Below, one piece after another: positions 1 to 12,179 of a stretch of 64,000 nucleotides of DNA. The notes beneath the pieces were generated by a model. It worked only from the letters and a program-made list of their open reading frames with translations. It did no database searches and was not told the origin of the DNA. Each line of letters opens with the position of its first letter. Within the stretch, counting starts at the first letter, position 1. The stretch is from Acanthochlamys bracteata (Eukaryota > Streptophyta > Magnoliopsida > Pandanales > Velloziaceae). The stretch spans positions 129,001-193,000 of the forward strand of contig CM034139.1 in the NCBI GenBank assembly GCA_019914995.1. Reading direction: 5' to 3'. The position numbers and the translations under genes were made by a program.

Positions 1-2
1 AG

Positions 3-2155
3 GCCTGGCGTGGGGAGGAGGAGCAGGAGGAGCACGAGGTAATTGGTTTTCTTATTTTGAGAGTTAAATTAAACTAAATCAAATTCGTCCTGTACCTTCA
101 CAACCCAATGTTCGATTTTGTTCTCTAAAGGGACACATGTATTTGATCGACCGATATTTCTTTTGCTGTTTGTTCTTTCTTTCGTTCGTCAGTATCTTTC
201 TTTCTATGATGATTTTTCGCTGACTGAAGAGACATGCATAGATGAGTATTTTTTCTTTAATTTCTTTTTTAGTTCCTCCCTAAATCCTGAAGGGGAGATA
301 TCTGTACAGAGAAGGGATGCCATCAGTAGATTATGAAAATTTGCCGACAGATCTATCTATTAGCGAACTGATTCATCAATAATCGTTTTCTCCTCAAATC
401 AAATGTAAAGTTGCTGTTTTGCTTTTAGTTTTTCTTTCTTAGCCGCAGGAAGGTCCTAGTTTTGTGAAAGGACATACTGCACTGGGGCTGGTATGTTCAG
501 AAGACAAGAATTTCTTCTTCTAATAAGATCTAACTAAGTAAATTTCGAAATTTGCAGACAGATCAGTCTATTTGTGAAACTGATTCATGCGTCACACATG
601 TGCCTAGATTCATCAATAATTGTTTTACGCTCAAATCAATTCTAAAGTGCTTTTTTGTTTTTGTTTGTTCTTTTTTAGCTGCAGCAATATGCTAATGTTG
701 AGAACGAACTACTTACTGAATGGAGGCGGGTATGTTCAGAAGATAAACTATTTCTTCTTCTAATAATAAGATACAACTAACTATTTTAATTGCTACCAGT
801 AGGAATGTTGTTGTCATTTTTGTTATTATTATTATTGTTATTGCCATCATGATGCTTTTGTGGCATGGCGTGTATGATATGATATGATATGATGTGATAA
901 AATTCCAGTCCTGCGTCGATGAGAAGTTAGTCATTAAAAAAGATCGGAGTATCTGTCTTCTTTGAATTTTATTCCTGGAAAATTAGAAGACGAAAGCAGA
1001 ATCTGCTGCTTAAGCTTTTCAAGAGCTAGCCAAATTTCTGCTATTGTGTTGAAATCTCTGCCCCCCCTGAAATCTTAAAATTGTTAGACAATATTGCAGG
1101 AAGTGATTGAAGCTGCAGAGCATAAGAAAAAGCTGTTCCGAGAAGTTAGGAAGCAGTTGGGAGAACTTAATCCAAATGAAGTATGCAGTGAGCTGATTAT
1201 ATTTATTTTCATGTTCTTGTTTCCTCTAAAACTCATCTCATCTGAGTTTGCAAAGCGTTTGAGACTGTTGTCATGTGTGAGCAGTATTCGGAGGGCATCT
1301 TTGAAGAACTAAAAGCGAGATGTCCAGGTGTGAATGAGCATGATATTAAGAGTGAGATTATGGTTAGCTCTCTGTTTCTCGCTCTTTTATTACAGAACTA
1401 GAGATATGAATTTTATTTTTTAACCTTTCATCAATTCCTGTAGAGGTTTGTTGAGGCAATGGAAAGAGCTCACAAAAATATGGAGTTCAATAATGCTATC
1501 CTAAGCTATATAGATGAGATGAAGTCAATGGTGAGTTATATTTACATAGTTAGTCAGTTGGATGTGCATCCTTTACTTTTACCGTGGATACATATATTTG
1601 TTTTTGATTTGCCCTCGGACCATTGCATAGAGGTTAAAAGGTGAAGCTGGGGGATCAACAAGCTGTGCAGATGATTCTGATAATGAAGGCATCCTGCCGT
1701 CCAAAGATGTACTCTCTTTTTCTATGTAACTGTGGTAGCTTCTGTTAGTATGCTTATGATGGTAGACTCATCAGTAATGTGATTATTTCAGTATTTATGG
1801 TGGAGGTGGAATCTGCTGCTTCGTAATGGGCTTACGGAAGAGGTAACTATCTAGTTTGTTGTCTTTCCTGTTTGTTATGTGATTACGTTCCTGACTTCTG
1901 CTGACCTGGCAATATGTATATCTGTTAGGAGGCGTTCAAATATATGAAGGGTGTTTACCTGAAGAAAGAAGAACGCATTTTGAATTTTATGAGAGTAAGC
2001 TTGACCTGAATTATCATCAGTTCATGAGTCTATATACATAATATGCAGTCAGGTTTCTACTCCGTTGTGGTTTATATATTGTTATATGTTTGCTGTTATT
2101 TCAGAAATGGCGTGGAGAAGACGTGGGAGATTGGATTGGCCTCCCTTACCACTGA
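3..2155 (+). CDS. Array gene 1, second module and C-terminus (5' half outside window)
   Basis: Member of the unrecognised two-module family; only the hinge exon and second module are in the window. Exons inferred: 3-38 (hinge, AWRGEEEQEEHE), 443-490, 679-729, 1100-1180, 1285-1362, 1444-1530, 1631-1708, 1792-1842, 1929-1994 and 2105-2155 (ends WIGLPYH then TGA). All ten are multiples of three, begin after AG and end before GT, and join into one open frame of 208 residues. The same exons recur with the same borders in every other copy, which is the main support. The protein looks mostly helical, charged and Trp-rich near the end (YLWWRWN), with no signal peptide or membrane segment. Compared with other copies, ~400 bases are missing before exon d (1100), so its acceptor follows directly on ATATTG. 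Function unknown. Confidence 0.72.
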
Positions 2156-4640
2156 GAAGAAATGCATGCTGCTATTCTGTCTGTGATCCCTTTATCTTTC
2201 TGTCTTATTTTTGTTAGGTAAATGTGTTTGTTATTGTTGAAATATTATATGTGCTGAGTGCAGACGACAAAAGCAGGATTAATTGGAATAGTTTCGTCAT
2301 CAGTGTTGTATTAAAATGTTCTGTTGGAGCTTCTGCAACCTTGAACAATCTTTTATGTAATAATTTTATTTTTCAAATAGGTAGCTATCAGTTGTGCTGA
2401 ACTGACAGATTTGAACTCTGTAGTTTCGAACAAGAAGCGTTTGGAAGAGTTTTTAGGTTCCAGGACAATGTGTTAAAGTAAAAGTTAGCTATTTAAATTG
2501 CTTTACGTTGATCAACTCCATGAAGGCTTTATTCCGGAATAGCAACAAGGCCCAGAACAACGAAGGGAATAAGCGAGAAGACTCCTCTCAAGTAAAACAG
2601 CTACCCATTCAACTATGGTCAAGCCCCTCGTAGTTCATATATGTCAGGTGGAGCTGTTAAAACCAGAACTGCTGCTGTCCTTGGGAGTGACCAATGCTTC
2701 TGGTATACTCCTCAAAGGGACCCTGCTGTTTGCACTGTATCCTCTATACCGCCGGATACTTCATAGAAACTATCCGCCCTTTGAGATCCTTCAGAAAAAT
2801 CTTGGAATTTTTGCTCGCCATTTTCCCTCATCTGAACAGAAGCACAGCGATTGCCAGAAGTGCTTATCAGTTTCGACATCAGTTACAGTGTGTTACAAAA
2901 GCCAACAAAATTTCGTTACATTATACATATGATGTGAACAACTAACAGATTGGTCCTTCATAAAAACAATTCCAATTTTAGCCGCACCAAAAGAACGCAC
3001 ACATTTACAGCATCAAAAAGGTTTTAACAGTATTTAGGGTCTATTCTAAAAAGACCGACTAAAGTAGCCCGTGTGAAGTTAAAAGACGTGCTAAAATACA
3101 AAGATCTAGAAATCAAGAAGGTTACAACAGATCCTGACATCAAAATTGTTTATTCATATCCGGGGCAGTTTCTACATGTAACTTACTTATTCTTCTCTCT
3201 TCAACAGAATCTATAGAGTCGTTACCATTGTTCATGCATAGTTTTTTAGCATGCCACCATATACCGCAAGTCGAAGAACCAAACTTGTCACCTTATTTGA
3301 TTCCAGACTAATACAGACTAAGAATTATGACATGGAGTATGTGTAGGATGATTGCAAATGTGGATAAAAACCAGTGAGATAGCCACTTTCTCATCTAGCA
3401 AGATGAAGTACCAACAATGATAGGCATTACATTACCACCACAAAAACTGGTAGGAGATGGCAGTTGATCCTACAACCTACTAACTACACCATTGGAACTA
3501 GGAAGAGAGACGTAAAAAAATCAATAGCCAATGCTTTCAATAATTAAGTTCAAAACGAAATGCAGTTGCAGTTCATGTGAAAGGTGGAGATGATCATTTA
3601 CATTGGAGAAAAAACAGGTTTGTATCATGTCCAGTGCAGTTTTCATAGATACCTCCACAACAACCATTACCTCATTAGAAGACTGCAATAACTATACAGC
3701 ACTTACGAAAAGAGAGAGCATAAAATCAGCTATTAAGTTTCCAGCATTTGAAACTCCTATCTTTCAGCAGAAACGAGATCATTACAAAAAACCCAAATTC
3801 ACTTCTTCGATTAGACAGCCACAAAATTGAAATTGCTGAACCAAAATGAGGCAGACTACATATTGTGACAATCTAGCCAACCCTCCCTACCCTCCAACAT
3901 ATGGTATGGACAAAGGGTAAGGCCGCCGTATCATGTAGACCATAAAACAAAGAGGCCCAAATTCTACCTCAAAATTTATATATCTCGTGACAAAATCAAG
4001 CTCGAGCTCGAACGTCAAGAAGCACAAGACAGAAATCTACCAGATCTCATTGACACAATACATACATACTGTTCTAACACCAGCTTAATGTCATACTTAC
4101 TACAGCAAGCCAAAATTGAACTGATTCAGGTGAACAACAGTCATAACAATAGTGGAAAAGCAATGAAAAGAGAGATCAACGTGCAAGCACCAACAAAAGC
4201 CCTATCTCGGGAAATAGCATTTTCATACCTTCTGCTTCTCAAACATTTATCTTCCACAGACTGCTCAGTGTTTCATCTGCAAACATTATCTTCTCGCTTA
4301 TCTCTTCTCGCTTATCTTTTCCGGTGCTTATCTCTTCTCGCTTTCACAAATCTCCGGCCCCGCTCCGTCCACAAGGGAACTCCGCCGGATTATTGGTCCC
4401 TTGAAATGCTTGTACACCGCTTCCACTGCCTAAATAATTTAGAACACGTGTCGTCACACGCGCATAATAATCAAAAGTTTTGCAAATTAAATAAAATCAA
4501 AATGTTTTAAGGATAAAGAAAAAGCGCATACAGAATCAACCAAGTACGTCCTTTCGCACGAAACCCTATTCTTCTTCTTCTTCTTCTACTCTTTGTTTGT
4601 GATTCCTACCGCAAGCCGGCAATAGCCAGCCACGAACCGA
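2156..4640 (+). other. 3' UTR of gene 1, intergenic spacer and 5' flank of gene 2
   Basis: The first ~300 bases are the 3' UTR-like tail seen behind every array gene. The rest is a spacer that recurs, with indels, before genes 3, 4, 6, 7 and 8. Small open frames here (for example around 2615-2932 and 4088-4510) are not preserved between copies and I do not treat them as genes. The spacer ends in a promoter-like segment with a CACGTG G-box at 4445-4450. I see no RNA gene. Confidence 0.6.
4445..4560 (+). promoter_or_regulatory. Damaged promoter of gene 2: G-box kept, TATA box deleted
   Basis: The G-box core CACGTG (4445-4450), followed by a CGTCA motif, is kept as in genes 3, 4 and 6. In those genes a segment reading GGTATAAAAGCCC follows the sequence AATCAACCAAGTA. 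Here that sequence runs straight into CGTCCTTTCGC, so about two dozen bases including the TATA box are missing. Gene 2 may be poorly expressed or may use another start site. Confidence 0.55.
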
Positions 4641-4649
4641 GCAGGGAGC

Positions 4650-7600
4650 CAGGCTACCAGCTGTGTGAAGAGACCGAGAATCGAGCAGGAGAACGAGAAC
4701 GAGCAGGAGCAGGAGGAGCACGAGGTAATTGTTTTTATTATTTTTGAGAATTAAATTAAATTCGTCTCGTATCTTCTCAATTCATGTTCGATTTTGTTCT
4801 ATAAAGGAAGACGCACGTATTTGATCTATCGGTATTCCGTTTGCTGTTCGTTCTTCCCTTCGTTCGTCAGTATCTTTCTTTCTGTGATGATTTCTCGCTG
4901 ACTGTAGAGACATGTGATACATTTCTTTAATCTTTTTTAATTCCTCCCAAAATCCTGGAGGGGAGATATATGTACAGAGAAGGGATGTCATAAGTAGATT
5001 ATGAAAATTTTCTGACAGATCTATCTATTAGCGAACTGATTCATCAATAATTGTTTTCTCCTCAAATCAAATGTAAAGGTGCTATTTTGCTTTTAGTTTT
5101 TCTTTCTTAGCCGCAGGAAGGTCCTGTGTTGTGAAAGGACATACTGCGCAGGTGCTGGTATGTTCTGAAGAAAAAGATTTTTCTTCTTCTAGTAAGATCT
5201 AACTAAATTATAATTATGGAAATTTGCTGACAGATCGATCTATTTGCGAGGTGTTTCATGCATTAAACATGTCCCTAGATTCAACAATAATTGTTTTACT
5301 CTCAAATCAAATCTAAAGGTGCTGTTTCATTTTTGTTTGTTCATTTTTAGCTGCATCAAGATCCTAATGTTGCCAACGAACCACCTACTGCATAGAGGCA
5401 GGTAGTTCAGAAGATAAAAATTTTCTTCTTCTTCTAATAAGATACAACTAGCTATTTTTATCGCTACCAGTAGTACTATTGTTGTCATTTTTTTAATTAT
5501 TATTATTGCCATCATGATGCTTTTGTGGCCTGGCCTGAATGATGTGATAAATTCCATTCCTGCGTCGATGAGGAGTTAGTTCTTAAAAAAGAACGGAGTA
5601 TATGTCTTCTTCGAACTTTTATTCCTGGACAATTTGAAACACCAAAGCAGAATGTACTGCTTAAGCTTTTTGAGAGCTAGCCAAATTTCTACTGTTGTAA
5701 ATCTGCGGCCCTGGAAATCTTAAAATTGTTAAACATTGTTGAAGGCACCTTATTTCCCCATCTCATTTTCCAAATTGAAAGAATATTGAAGAAAAAATTG
5801 TTAGACAATGTTGGAACCTGGCAATGCCATAATGGATGTAGTTGATTTGCAACCAACTCATTTCCCAAACCTGCCTGGTGTGTTACTTTTGTCTTTGGCT
5901 CTAGCTTCTATCCTAGATGTTGTTGTTTTGTCCTTCGAATTAATTAAAATTTTAGAATGTTTATATAAGCCGTGTATTCAATGTCTCATATATAGTTATG
6001 CATTTTCCACTCGAGAGTAGGTAACATAACTAACTGCGTACAACTATTGTCTTCATTTTTGTCCTTCCATCCCTGTGCTGCCTTTGGCCATGAGGTGCCA
6101 TTGTGGCTGTATGGACTTGACTCTTTTTTCTCATATGCAGGACGCGATGAAAGCTGCAGAGCGTAACAAGGTGCTGTTCCAAGAATTTAAGAAGCAGTTG
6201 GGGAAACTTAATCCAAATCAAGTACGCATTGAGCTGATTATATTTTTTTCATGTTCTTGTTATCTACCTAAAATTCATCTCAAGACTGTTGGCGTGTGTG
6301 AGCAGTATTCGGACGACGTCTTTGAAGAACTAAAAGTGAGATGTCCAGGTGTGAATGAGAATGAAATTAAGCATGAGATGATGGTTTGCTCTCTGTCTCG
6401 TTCTCTTTTATCACAGAACTAGATATGAATTTTATTTTCTAACCGTTCTTCTTGCAGATGTTTGTTGAGGCAATGGAAAGAGCTCAAAAAAATATGGCGT
6501 TCCATGATGCTATCCTAAGCTATATAGACGAGATGAAGTCAATAGTGAGTTATATTTTTTATAGTTAATCAGTTGAATGTGCACCCTTTACTTTTACCTA
6601 GGATACATATATTTGTTTCTGATCGGGCCACCCTCGGACCTTTGCATAGAGATTAAAAGGTGAAGCTGGTGGATCAACAAGCTATGAAGATGATTCTGAT
6701 GAAGAAGGCATCGCTGTGCCCAAAAATGTAGCGCCTTTATCTGCATAACTTTGCTAGATTATGCTTATTATGATAGACTAATCATTAGTAACGTGATTAT
6801 TCCAGTATTTATGGTCGAGGTGGAATGAGCTGTATGTTTTTGGGCTTACGGAAGAGGTAACTATCTAGTTTGTTTTTTTTCCTGTTTGGTGTGGGATTAC
6901 GTTCCTCACTTCTGCTGACCTGGCAACATATATATTTGTTAGGAAATTTTTGAAAATATGAAGGCTCCTTACCTGGAGAAAAAAGAACGCAGTTTGAAAT
7001 ATATGAAAGTAAGCTTAACTTGAATTATCATCAGTTCATGAGTTTATATATACATAATATGCAGTCAGGTTTGCTACTCAGTTGTGGTTTATATATTGTT
7101 ATATGTTTGCTGTTATTTCAGGCCTTGCGTGGGGAGGAGCAGGAGGAGCACGAGGTAATTGGCTTTATTATTTTGAGAATTAAATTAAATTAAAATTGTC
7201 TTGTATCTTCTCATTCCAATGTTCGATTTTGTTCTCTAAAGGGACACATGTATTTGATCAACCGGTATTTCTTTTGCTGTTTGTTCTTCCGTTCGTTCGT
7301 CAGTATCTTTCTTTCTATGATGATTTTTCGCTGACTGAACAGACATGAATAGATCCGTATTTTTTCTTTAGTTTCTTTTAATTCCTCCCAAAATCCTGGA
7401 GAGGAGATATCTGAACAGAGAAGGATGCCATGAGTAGATTATGAAAATTTGCTGACAGATTTATTTATTAGGGAACTGATTCATCAATAATTGTTTTCTC
7501 CTCAAATCAAATGTAAAGGTGCTATTTTGCTTTTAGTTTTTCTTTCTTAGCTGCAGGAAGGTCCTAGTGTTGTGAAAGGACATACTGCACTGGGGCTGGT

Positions 7601-9626
7601 ATGTTCATAAGAGAAGAATTTCTTCTTCTAATAAGATCTAACTAAGTAAATTATGGAAATTTGCTGACAGATCATCTATTTGCGAACTGATTCGTGCATT
7701 ACACATGTGCCTAGATTCATCAATAATTGTTTTATGCTCAAATCAAATCTAAAAGTGCTATTTTGTTTTTTTTCGTTCATTTTTACCTGCAGCAATACGC
7801 TAATGTTGAGTACGAACTGCTTACTGAATGGAATCGGGTATGTTCAGAAGATAAAACATTTCTTCTTCTAATAAGAAGATACAACTAACTATTTTAATTG
7901 CTGCCAGTAGTAACGTTGTTGTCATTTTTGTTATTATTGTTATTGTTATTGTCATCATGATGCTTTTGTGGCATGGCCTGTATGGTATGTTATGGTATGA
8001 TATGATATGATAAAATTCCAGTCCTGCGTCGATGAGAAGTTAATCATTAGAAAAGAACGGAGTATATGTCTTCTTTAAAATTTTATCCTGGAATATTTGA
8101 AGACGAATGCAGAATCTACTGCTTAAGCTTTTCGGAGCTAGCCAAATTTCTGCTGTTGTGTTGAAATCTCCGCCCGCCTGAAATCTTAAAATTGTTAGAC
8201 AATATTGAAAACAACCCATTTCCCAACTCATTTTCTAAATTGAAAGACTATATTGAAGACAGAATTGTTAGACAATGTTGGAACCTTTTTGCAAAACCTG
8301 CCTGGTGTATTACTTCTGTTCGTTGGATCTAGCTTCTATCGTAGATGTTGTTTTTCCTTCGGAATAATTAAAATTTAGAATGTTTATATAAGCCGCGTAT
8401 TCGATGTCTCATATATAGTTATGCATTATGCATTCGACAGTAGGTAACATAACTAACTGCCTACAAGTAGATTTGTCTTCGTTTTCTCTTTCCATCCACA
8501 TGCTGTATTTAGCTATGAGGTGCCGTTGTGGTTGTATGGACTTGTTTCCTTCATATGCAGGAAGAGGTTGAAGCTGGAGAGCGTAAGAAAAAGCTGTTCC
8601 GAGAATTTAGGAAGCAGTTGGGAGAACTTAATCCAAACGGAGTATGCATTGAGCTGATTATATTTTTTTTTCATGTTCTTGTTTCCTCTAAAAATGAAAT
8701 CATCTTAGTTTGGAAAGTGTTTGAGACCGTTGCCATGTGTGAGCAGTATTCGGAGGGCATCTTTCAAAAGCTAAAAGCGAGATGTCCAGGTGTGAATGAG
8801 CATGATATTAAGCGTGAGATTATGGTTAGCTCTCTGTCTCTCGCTCTTTTTATTACAGAACTGGAAGTGTGAATTTTATTTTTTAACCTTTCTTCAACTC
8901 CTGTAGAGGTTTGTTGAGGCAATGGAAAGAGCTCACAAAAATATGGAGTTCAATAACGCTATCCTAAACTACATAGACGAGATGAAGTCAATAGTGAGTT
9001 ATACTTACGTAGATAGTCAGTTGGATGTGCATCATTTACTTTTACCGTGGATACATATATTTGTTTCTGATTTGCCCTCGGACCATTGGATAGAGGTTGA
9101 AAGGTGAAGCTGGTGGATCAACAAGCTGTGCAGATGATTCTGATAAAGAAGACAACGTGCCACCCAAAGATGTACTCTCTTTTCTGCGTAACTGTGGTAG
9201 CTTCTCTTGTATGCTTATGATGGTAGACTCAATAGTAATGTGATTATTTCAGTATTTATGGTGGAGGTGGAATCAGCTGCGTGGTTATGGGCTTACGGAA
9301 GAGGTAACGATCTAGTTTGTTGTTCTTCCTGTTTGTTATGTGATTACGTTCCTGACTGCTGCTGACCTGGCAACATACACATTATATAAAATTGTTAGGA
9401 GGCGTTTAAATATATGAAGGGTGTTTACCTGAAGAATGAAGAACTCATTTTGAATTTTATGAGAGTAAGCTTGACCTGAATTATTATCAGCTCATGAGTT
9501 TGTATACATAATATGCAGTCAGGTTTGCTACTCAGTTGTGGTTTATATATTGTTAAATGTTTGCTGTTATTTCAGGCCAGGCGGGGGGAGAAAGTGGGAG
9601 ATTGGTTTGACCTCCCTTACGACTGA
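4650..9626 (+). pseudogene. Array gene 2: damaged first module, intact second module
   Basis: Two-module family member. Module 1 exons: ~4650-4724, 5111-5157, 5351-5401, 6141-6221, 6306-6383, 6458-6544, 6650-6727, 6806-6856, 6943-7008; hinge 7122-7154. Module 2: 7551-7598, 7793-7837, 8561-8641, 8747-8824, 8907-8993, 9094-9171, 9253-9303, 9399-9464 and 9576-9626 (ends WFDLPYD, TGA). The family ATG is lost because the bases between GGGAG and GCTACC are altered. Exon b of module 1 is 47 bases, frameshifted into TGA. Exon c of module 1 carries TAG where gene 6 has TGG. From 6141 onwards every exon is open and in frame, so a product that skips b and c, or starts further downstream, is possible. 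In module 2 the usual TTAG acceptor of exon c has become TTAC, and the CTGCAG six bases later keeps the frame. Function unknown. Confidence 0.6.
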
Positions 9627-12030
9627 GAAGAGATGAATGCTGCTATTCTGAGAAGATATTGTTATATCTTTCTTTCTTATTTTTGTGAGGAGAATGTGTT
9701 TATTATCGTTGAAATATTATGTGTACTGAGTGCAGACGACAAGCAGCATTAATTGGAGGGGTTTCGTCATCAGTGTTGTATTAAAATGTTATGTTGGAGC
9801 TTCTGCAACGTTTTGAACAATCGTTTATGTAATAATTTTTAATTTTCAAGTAGGTATGTATCAGTTGTGCTGAACTAACAGATTTGAAGTTTGTAGTTTC
9901 CGTGCAAGTACAAGTTACCGATCAACATTGCTTTACGTTGATAAACTCCATGCCAACGCGAAGGCTTTTAGTTTCGGACAGAACAAGCAAGAAGTATCCA
10001 AAAGGTGTTACGGGAAGTAGTATAAGCATATTATCTCTTTCTCCGACCACTTCCATGCTTCTAGCATAATATTCTGATATTACAACAACTTGATATTTTT
10101 ATAATATATATATTTTTTAAAATAATTTTATGAATTGATTTTGGTTCTACTCAACTTCAAATTGAATAAAATGAGTATGGGTCTCAATTTCAGGAAGTAT
10201 CGACCCAAAAAAACTTGGTCTGAAACTTGACGCAAAAATAAAATTTTATAGACCAAAAATTTTTCAAATTAGGTATGACTTTTATGAGATCTTGATCTGA
10301 TCCGAACTTACTTTGCATCCCTAAAATAATCTAATCATAGCCGACTGCTTGGATGCATCGCTGCACACTTGAAGCGTTATATAAACAGCATAGCAATTTA
10401 AGGACAAGGCTATATAACCTGGAATAGAACTAAGCACATAAGTTTTCCCAAAATTTACAACTTCACCAATTGCAATGATTGGTCCTTCTGTGACTCATAA
10501 AAAGTTTCTAAAATCATACATTATTAAGTCAAGTATCACCAAAAAATGCAAAAAATTTAGAATCAAAGTTGAGACTGAAAAAAAGCACTTGTGGCATATT
10601 GTTTGCGCTAAAGTTTTACTATTTTTATAAGTAAATCCCCAAACCTCCGGTTACATAGTTACTCGAAGCTTGAATTATTCTGTCCCATCATATAGCAATT
10701 TAGCTTTCAAACAGCGAAAGTTCTGAAAACTGATCTCAACTGAATTCACGATCTGGTTCCCAGTCAACCAACTGCATTCTTATCAGTTTATACCAGCCAA
10801 TTCTATAGAGAATCTGGCTTGTTTACAAACAGAAGACTACTGTAACTTGATAACTCCATACTTGGTAGACTTTGATATCTACAATGCTAATTGAAACTGA
10901 ACAATGTTTAGCCAAGATAACCTGATCATAAACTAAGGCTAAATGTTTCATGACCAATCTCCATAAGGCACGATAAAATATCAACCTAAATTTCTGAATC
11001 TGATTAAAGTGAAGACTTGTGCTATTGCTTGTTCTTATGCTACTAGGAGATGCCACAATCCTACAACCTACTAACTAAACGATTGGGACTAGGAAGAGAG
11101 ACAGCAAAAAAATCAATAGCCAATGCTTTCAAAAATTAAGTTCAAAACGAAATGCAGTTGCAGTTCATGTGAAAGGTGGAAATGATCAGATGATAATTTA
11201 TATGTCCAGTGCAGATCAGGTTTGTATCTTTGTCCTCATTAGAAGACTGCAAAAACTACATAATACTTACGAAAGAGAGAGCATAAAATCAACTATTATG
11301 TTTCCCAGCATTTGAAACACCCATCTTTTAGCAGAAACGAGATCATTATAAAAAACAGAAATTCACTTCTTCGAATAGACGTTCACAAAATTCAAATATT
11401 GCTGAACCAAAATAAAGCAGACTACATATATAGAAATCGTTGTATCATGTAAACCACAAAAAACAAAGAGGCATGTAGACCAAAACAAAGAGGCCCACCA
11501 AAAATTTGTATATCTTGTGACAAAATTCACGCTCGAGCTCGAACGTCACAGAAATCTACAAATCACAAATACATACATACTGTTCTAACACCAGCTAAAT
11601 GTCATACTCACTACAGCAAGCCAAAATTGAACTAATTCAGGTGAACAACAGTCATAACAATAGTAAAAGCAATAAAAGACCGCGTTAAACTTTTAAGCCC
11701 TATATCCGAAATAGCAATTTCTTACCTTCTGCTTCTCAAACATTTATCTTCCACAGACTGTTTCATCTGCAAACATTATATTTTCTTATCTTTTCCGCTC
11801 ATCTCTTCTCGCTTTCACAAATCTCCGGCCCGACTTGTCACCGCTCTGTCCAGGAGGGAACTCCGCCGGATTATTGGTCCCTTGAAATGCTTGTACACCG
11901 CTTCCACTGCCCAAATAATTTAGAACACGTGTCGTCACACACTTGCATAATAATCAAAAGTTTTGCAAATTAAATAAAATCAAAATGTTTTAAGGAAAAA
12001 AAAAAGCGCAAACAGAATCAACCAAGTAGG
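9627..12030 (+). other. 3' UTR and spacer between genes 2 and 3
   Basis: Spacer nearly identical to 17118-19457, displaced by ~7.49 kb; both copies carry the same 61-codon open frame (9884-10069 and 17375-17560). The frame is not seen as coding elsewhere in the array and is probably chance conservation in a recent duplicate. I see no other gene or RNA. Confidence 0.6.
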
Positions 12031-12038
12031 TATAAAAG
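11936..12038 (+). promoter_or_regulatory. Promoter of gene 3: G-box and TATA box
   Basis: CACGTG at 11936-11941 followed by CGTCA, then TATAAAAG at 12031-12038, about 140 bases before the ATG at 12180. The same two elements at similar spacing occur before genes 4 and 6, so this is the family promoter. G-boxes are bound by bZIP and bHLH factors in plants; which signal acts here cannot be read from sequence. Confidence 0.6.
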
Positions 12039-12179
12039 CCCACCACGAGCACGTCCTTTCGCACGAAACCCTTTGCATCTTTAAATTATCAAAACGAAAC
12101 CCTCTTCTTCTTTGTTTGTTTGTGATTCCTACCGCAAGCCGGCAATAGCCAGCCACGAACCGAGCGGAGCGGCTAGGAG

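Larger units (their letters stand above)
4730..12040. repeat. ~7.5 kb duplication unit, copy 1 (gene 2 and following spacer)
   Basis: From intron 1 of gene 2 to the promoter of gene 3. It recurs at 12247-19480, displaced by ~7.49 kb, with near-identical sequence including introns and spacer. Differences are mostly short indels. Confidence 0.75.

Noticed and set aside
855..905. GATAT-type short repeats after exon c in most modules, possible CRISPR-like array
   Set aside because: Simple microsatellite of 5-base units with no spacers, in a plant intron.
1204..1284. Reading exon e as starting at the upstream TTAG acceptor (open frames through the d-e intron)
   Set aside because: That acceptor puts the phase-0 frame into a stop. 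The GAGCAG acceptor before TATTCGG keeps phase 0 in all copies, including those lacking the upstream TTAG.
2615..2932. 105-codon open frame in the gene 1-2 spacer
   Set aside because: The corresponding spacer at 55780-55960 is rearranged and not open; no recognisable domain.
4088..4510. 140-codon open frame over the promoter of gene 2
   Set aside because: It overlaps the G-box region and is not preserved in the spacers of genes 3, 4, 6 or 8.
9884..10069. 61-codon open frame repeated at 17375-17560
   Set aside because: Its identity is explained by the recent 7.5 kb duplication; the related spacer at 28380-28480 does not keep the frame, and there is no promoter or domain.
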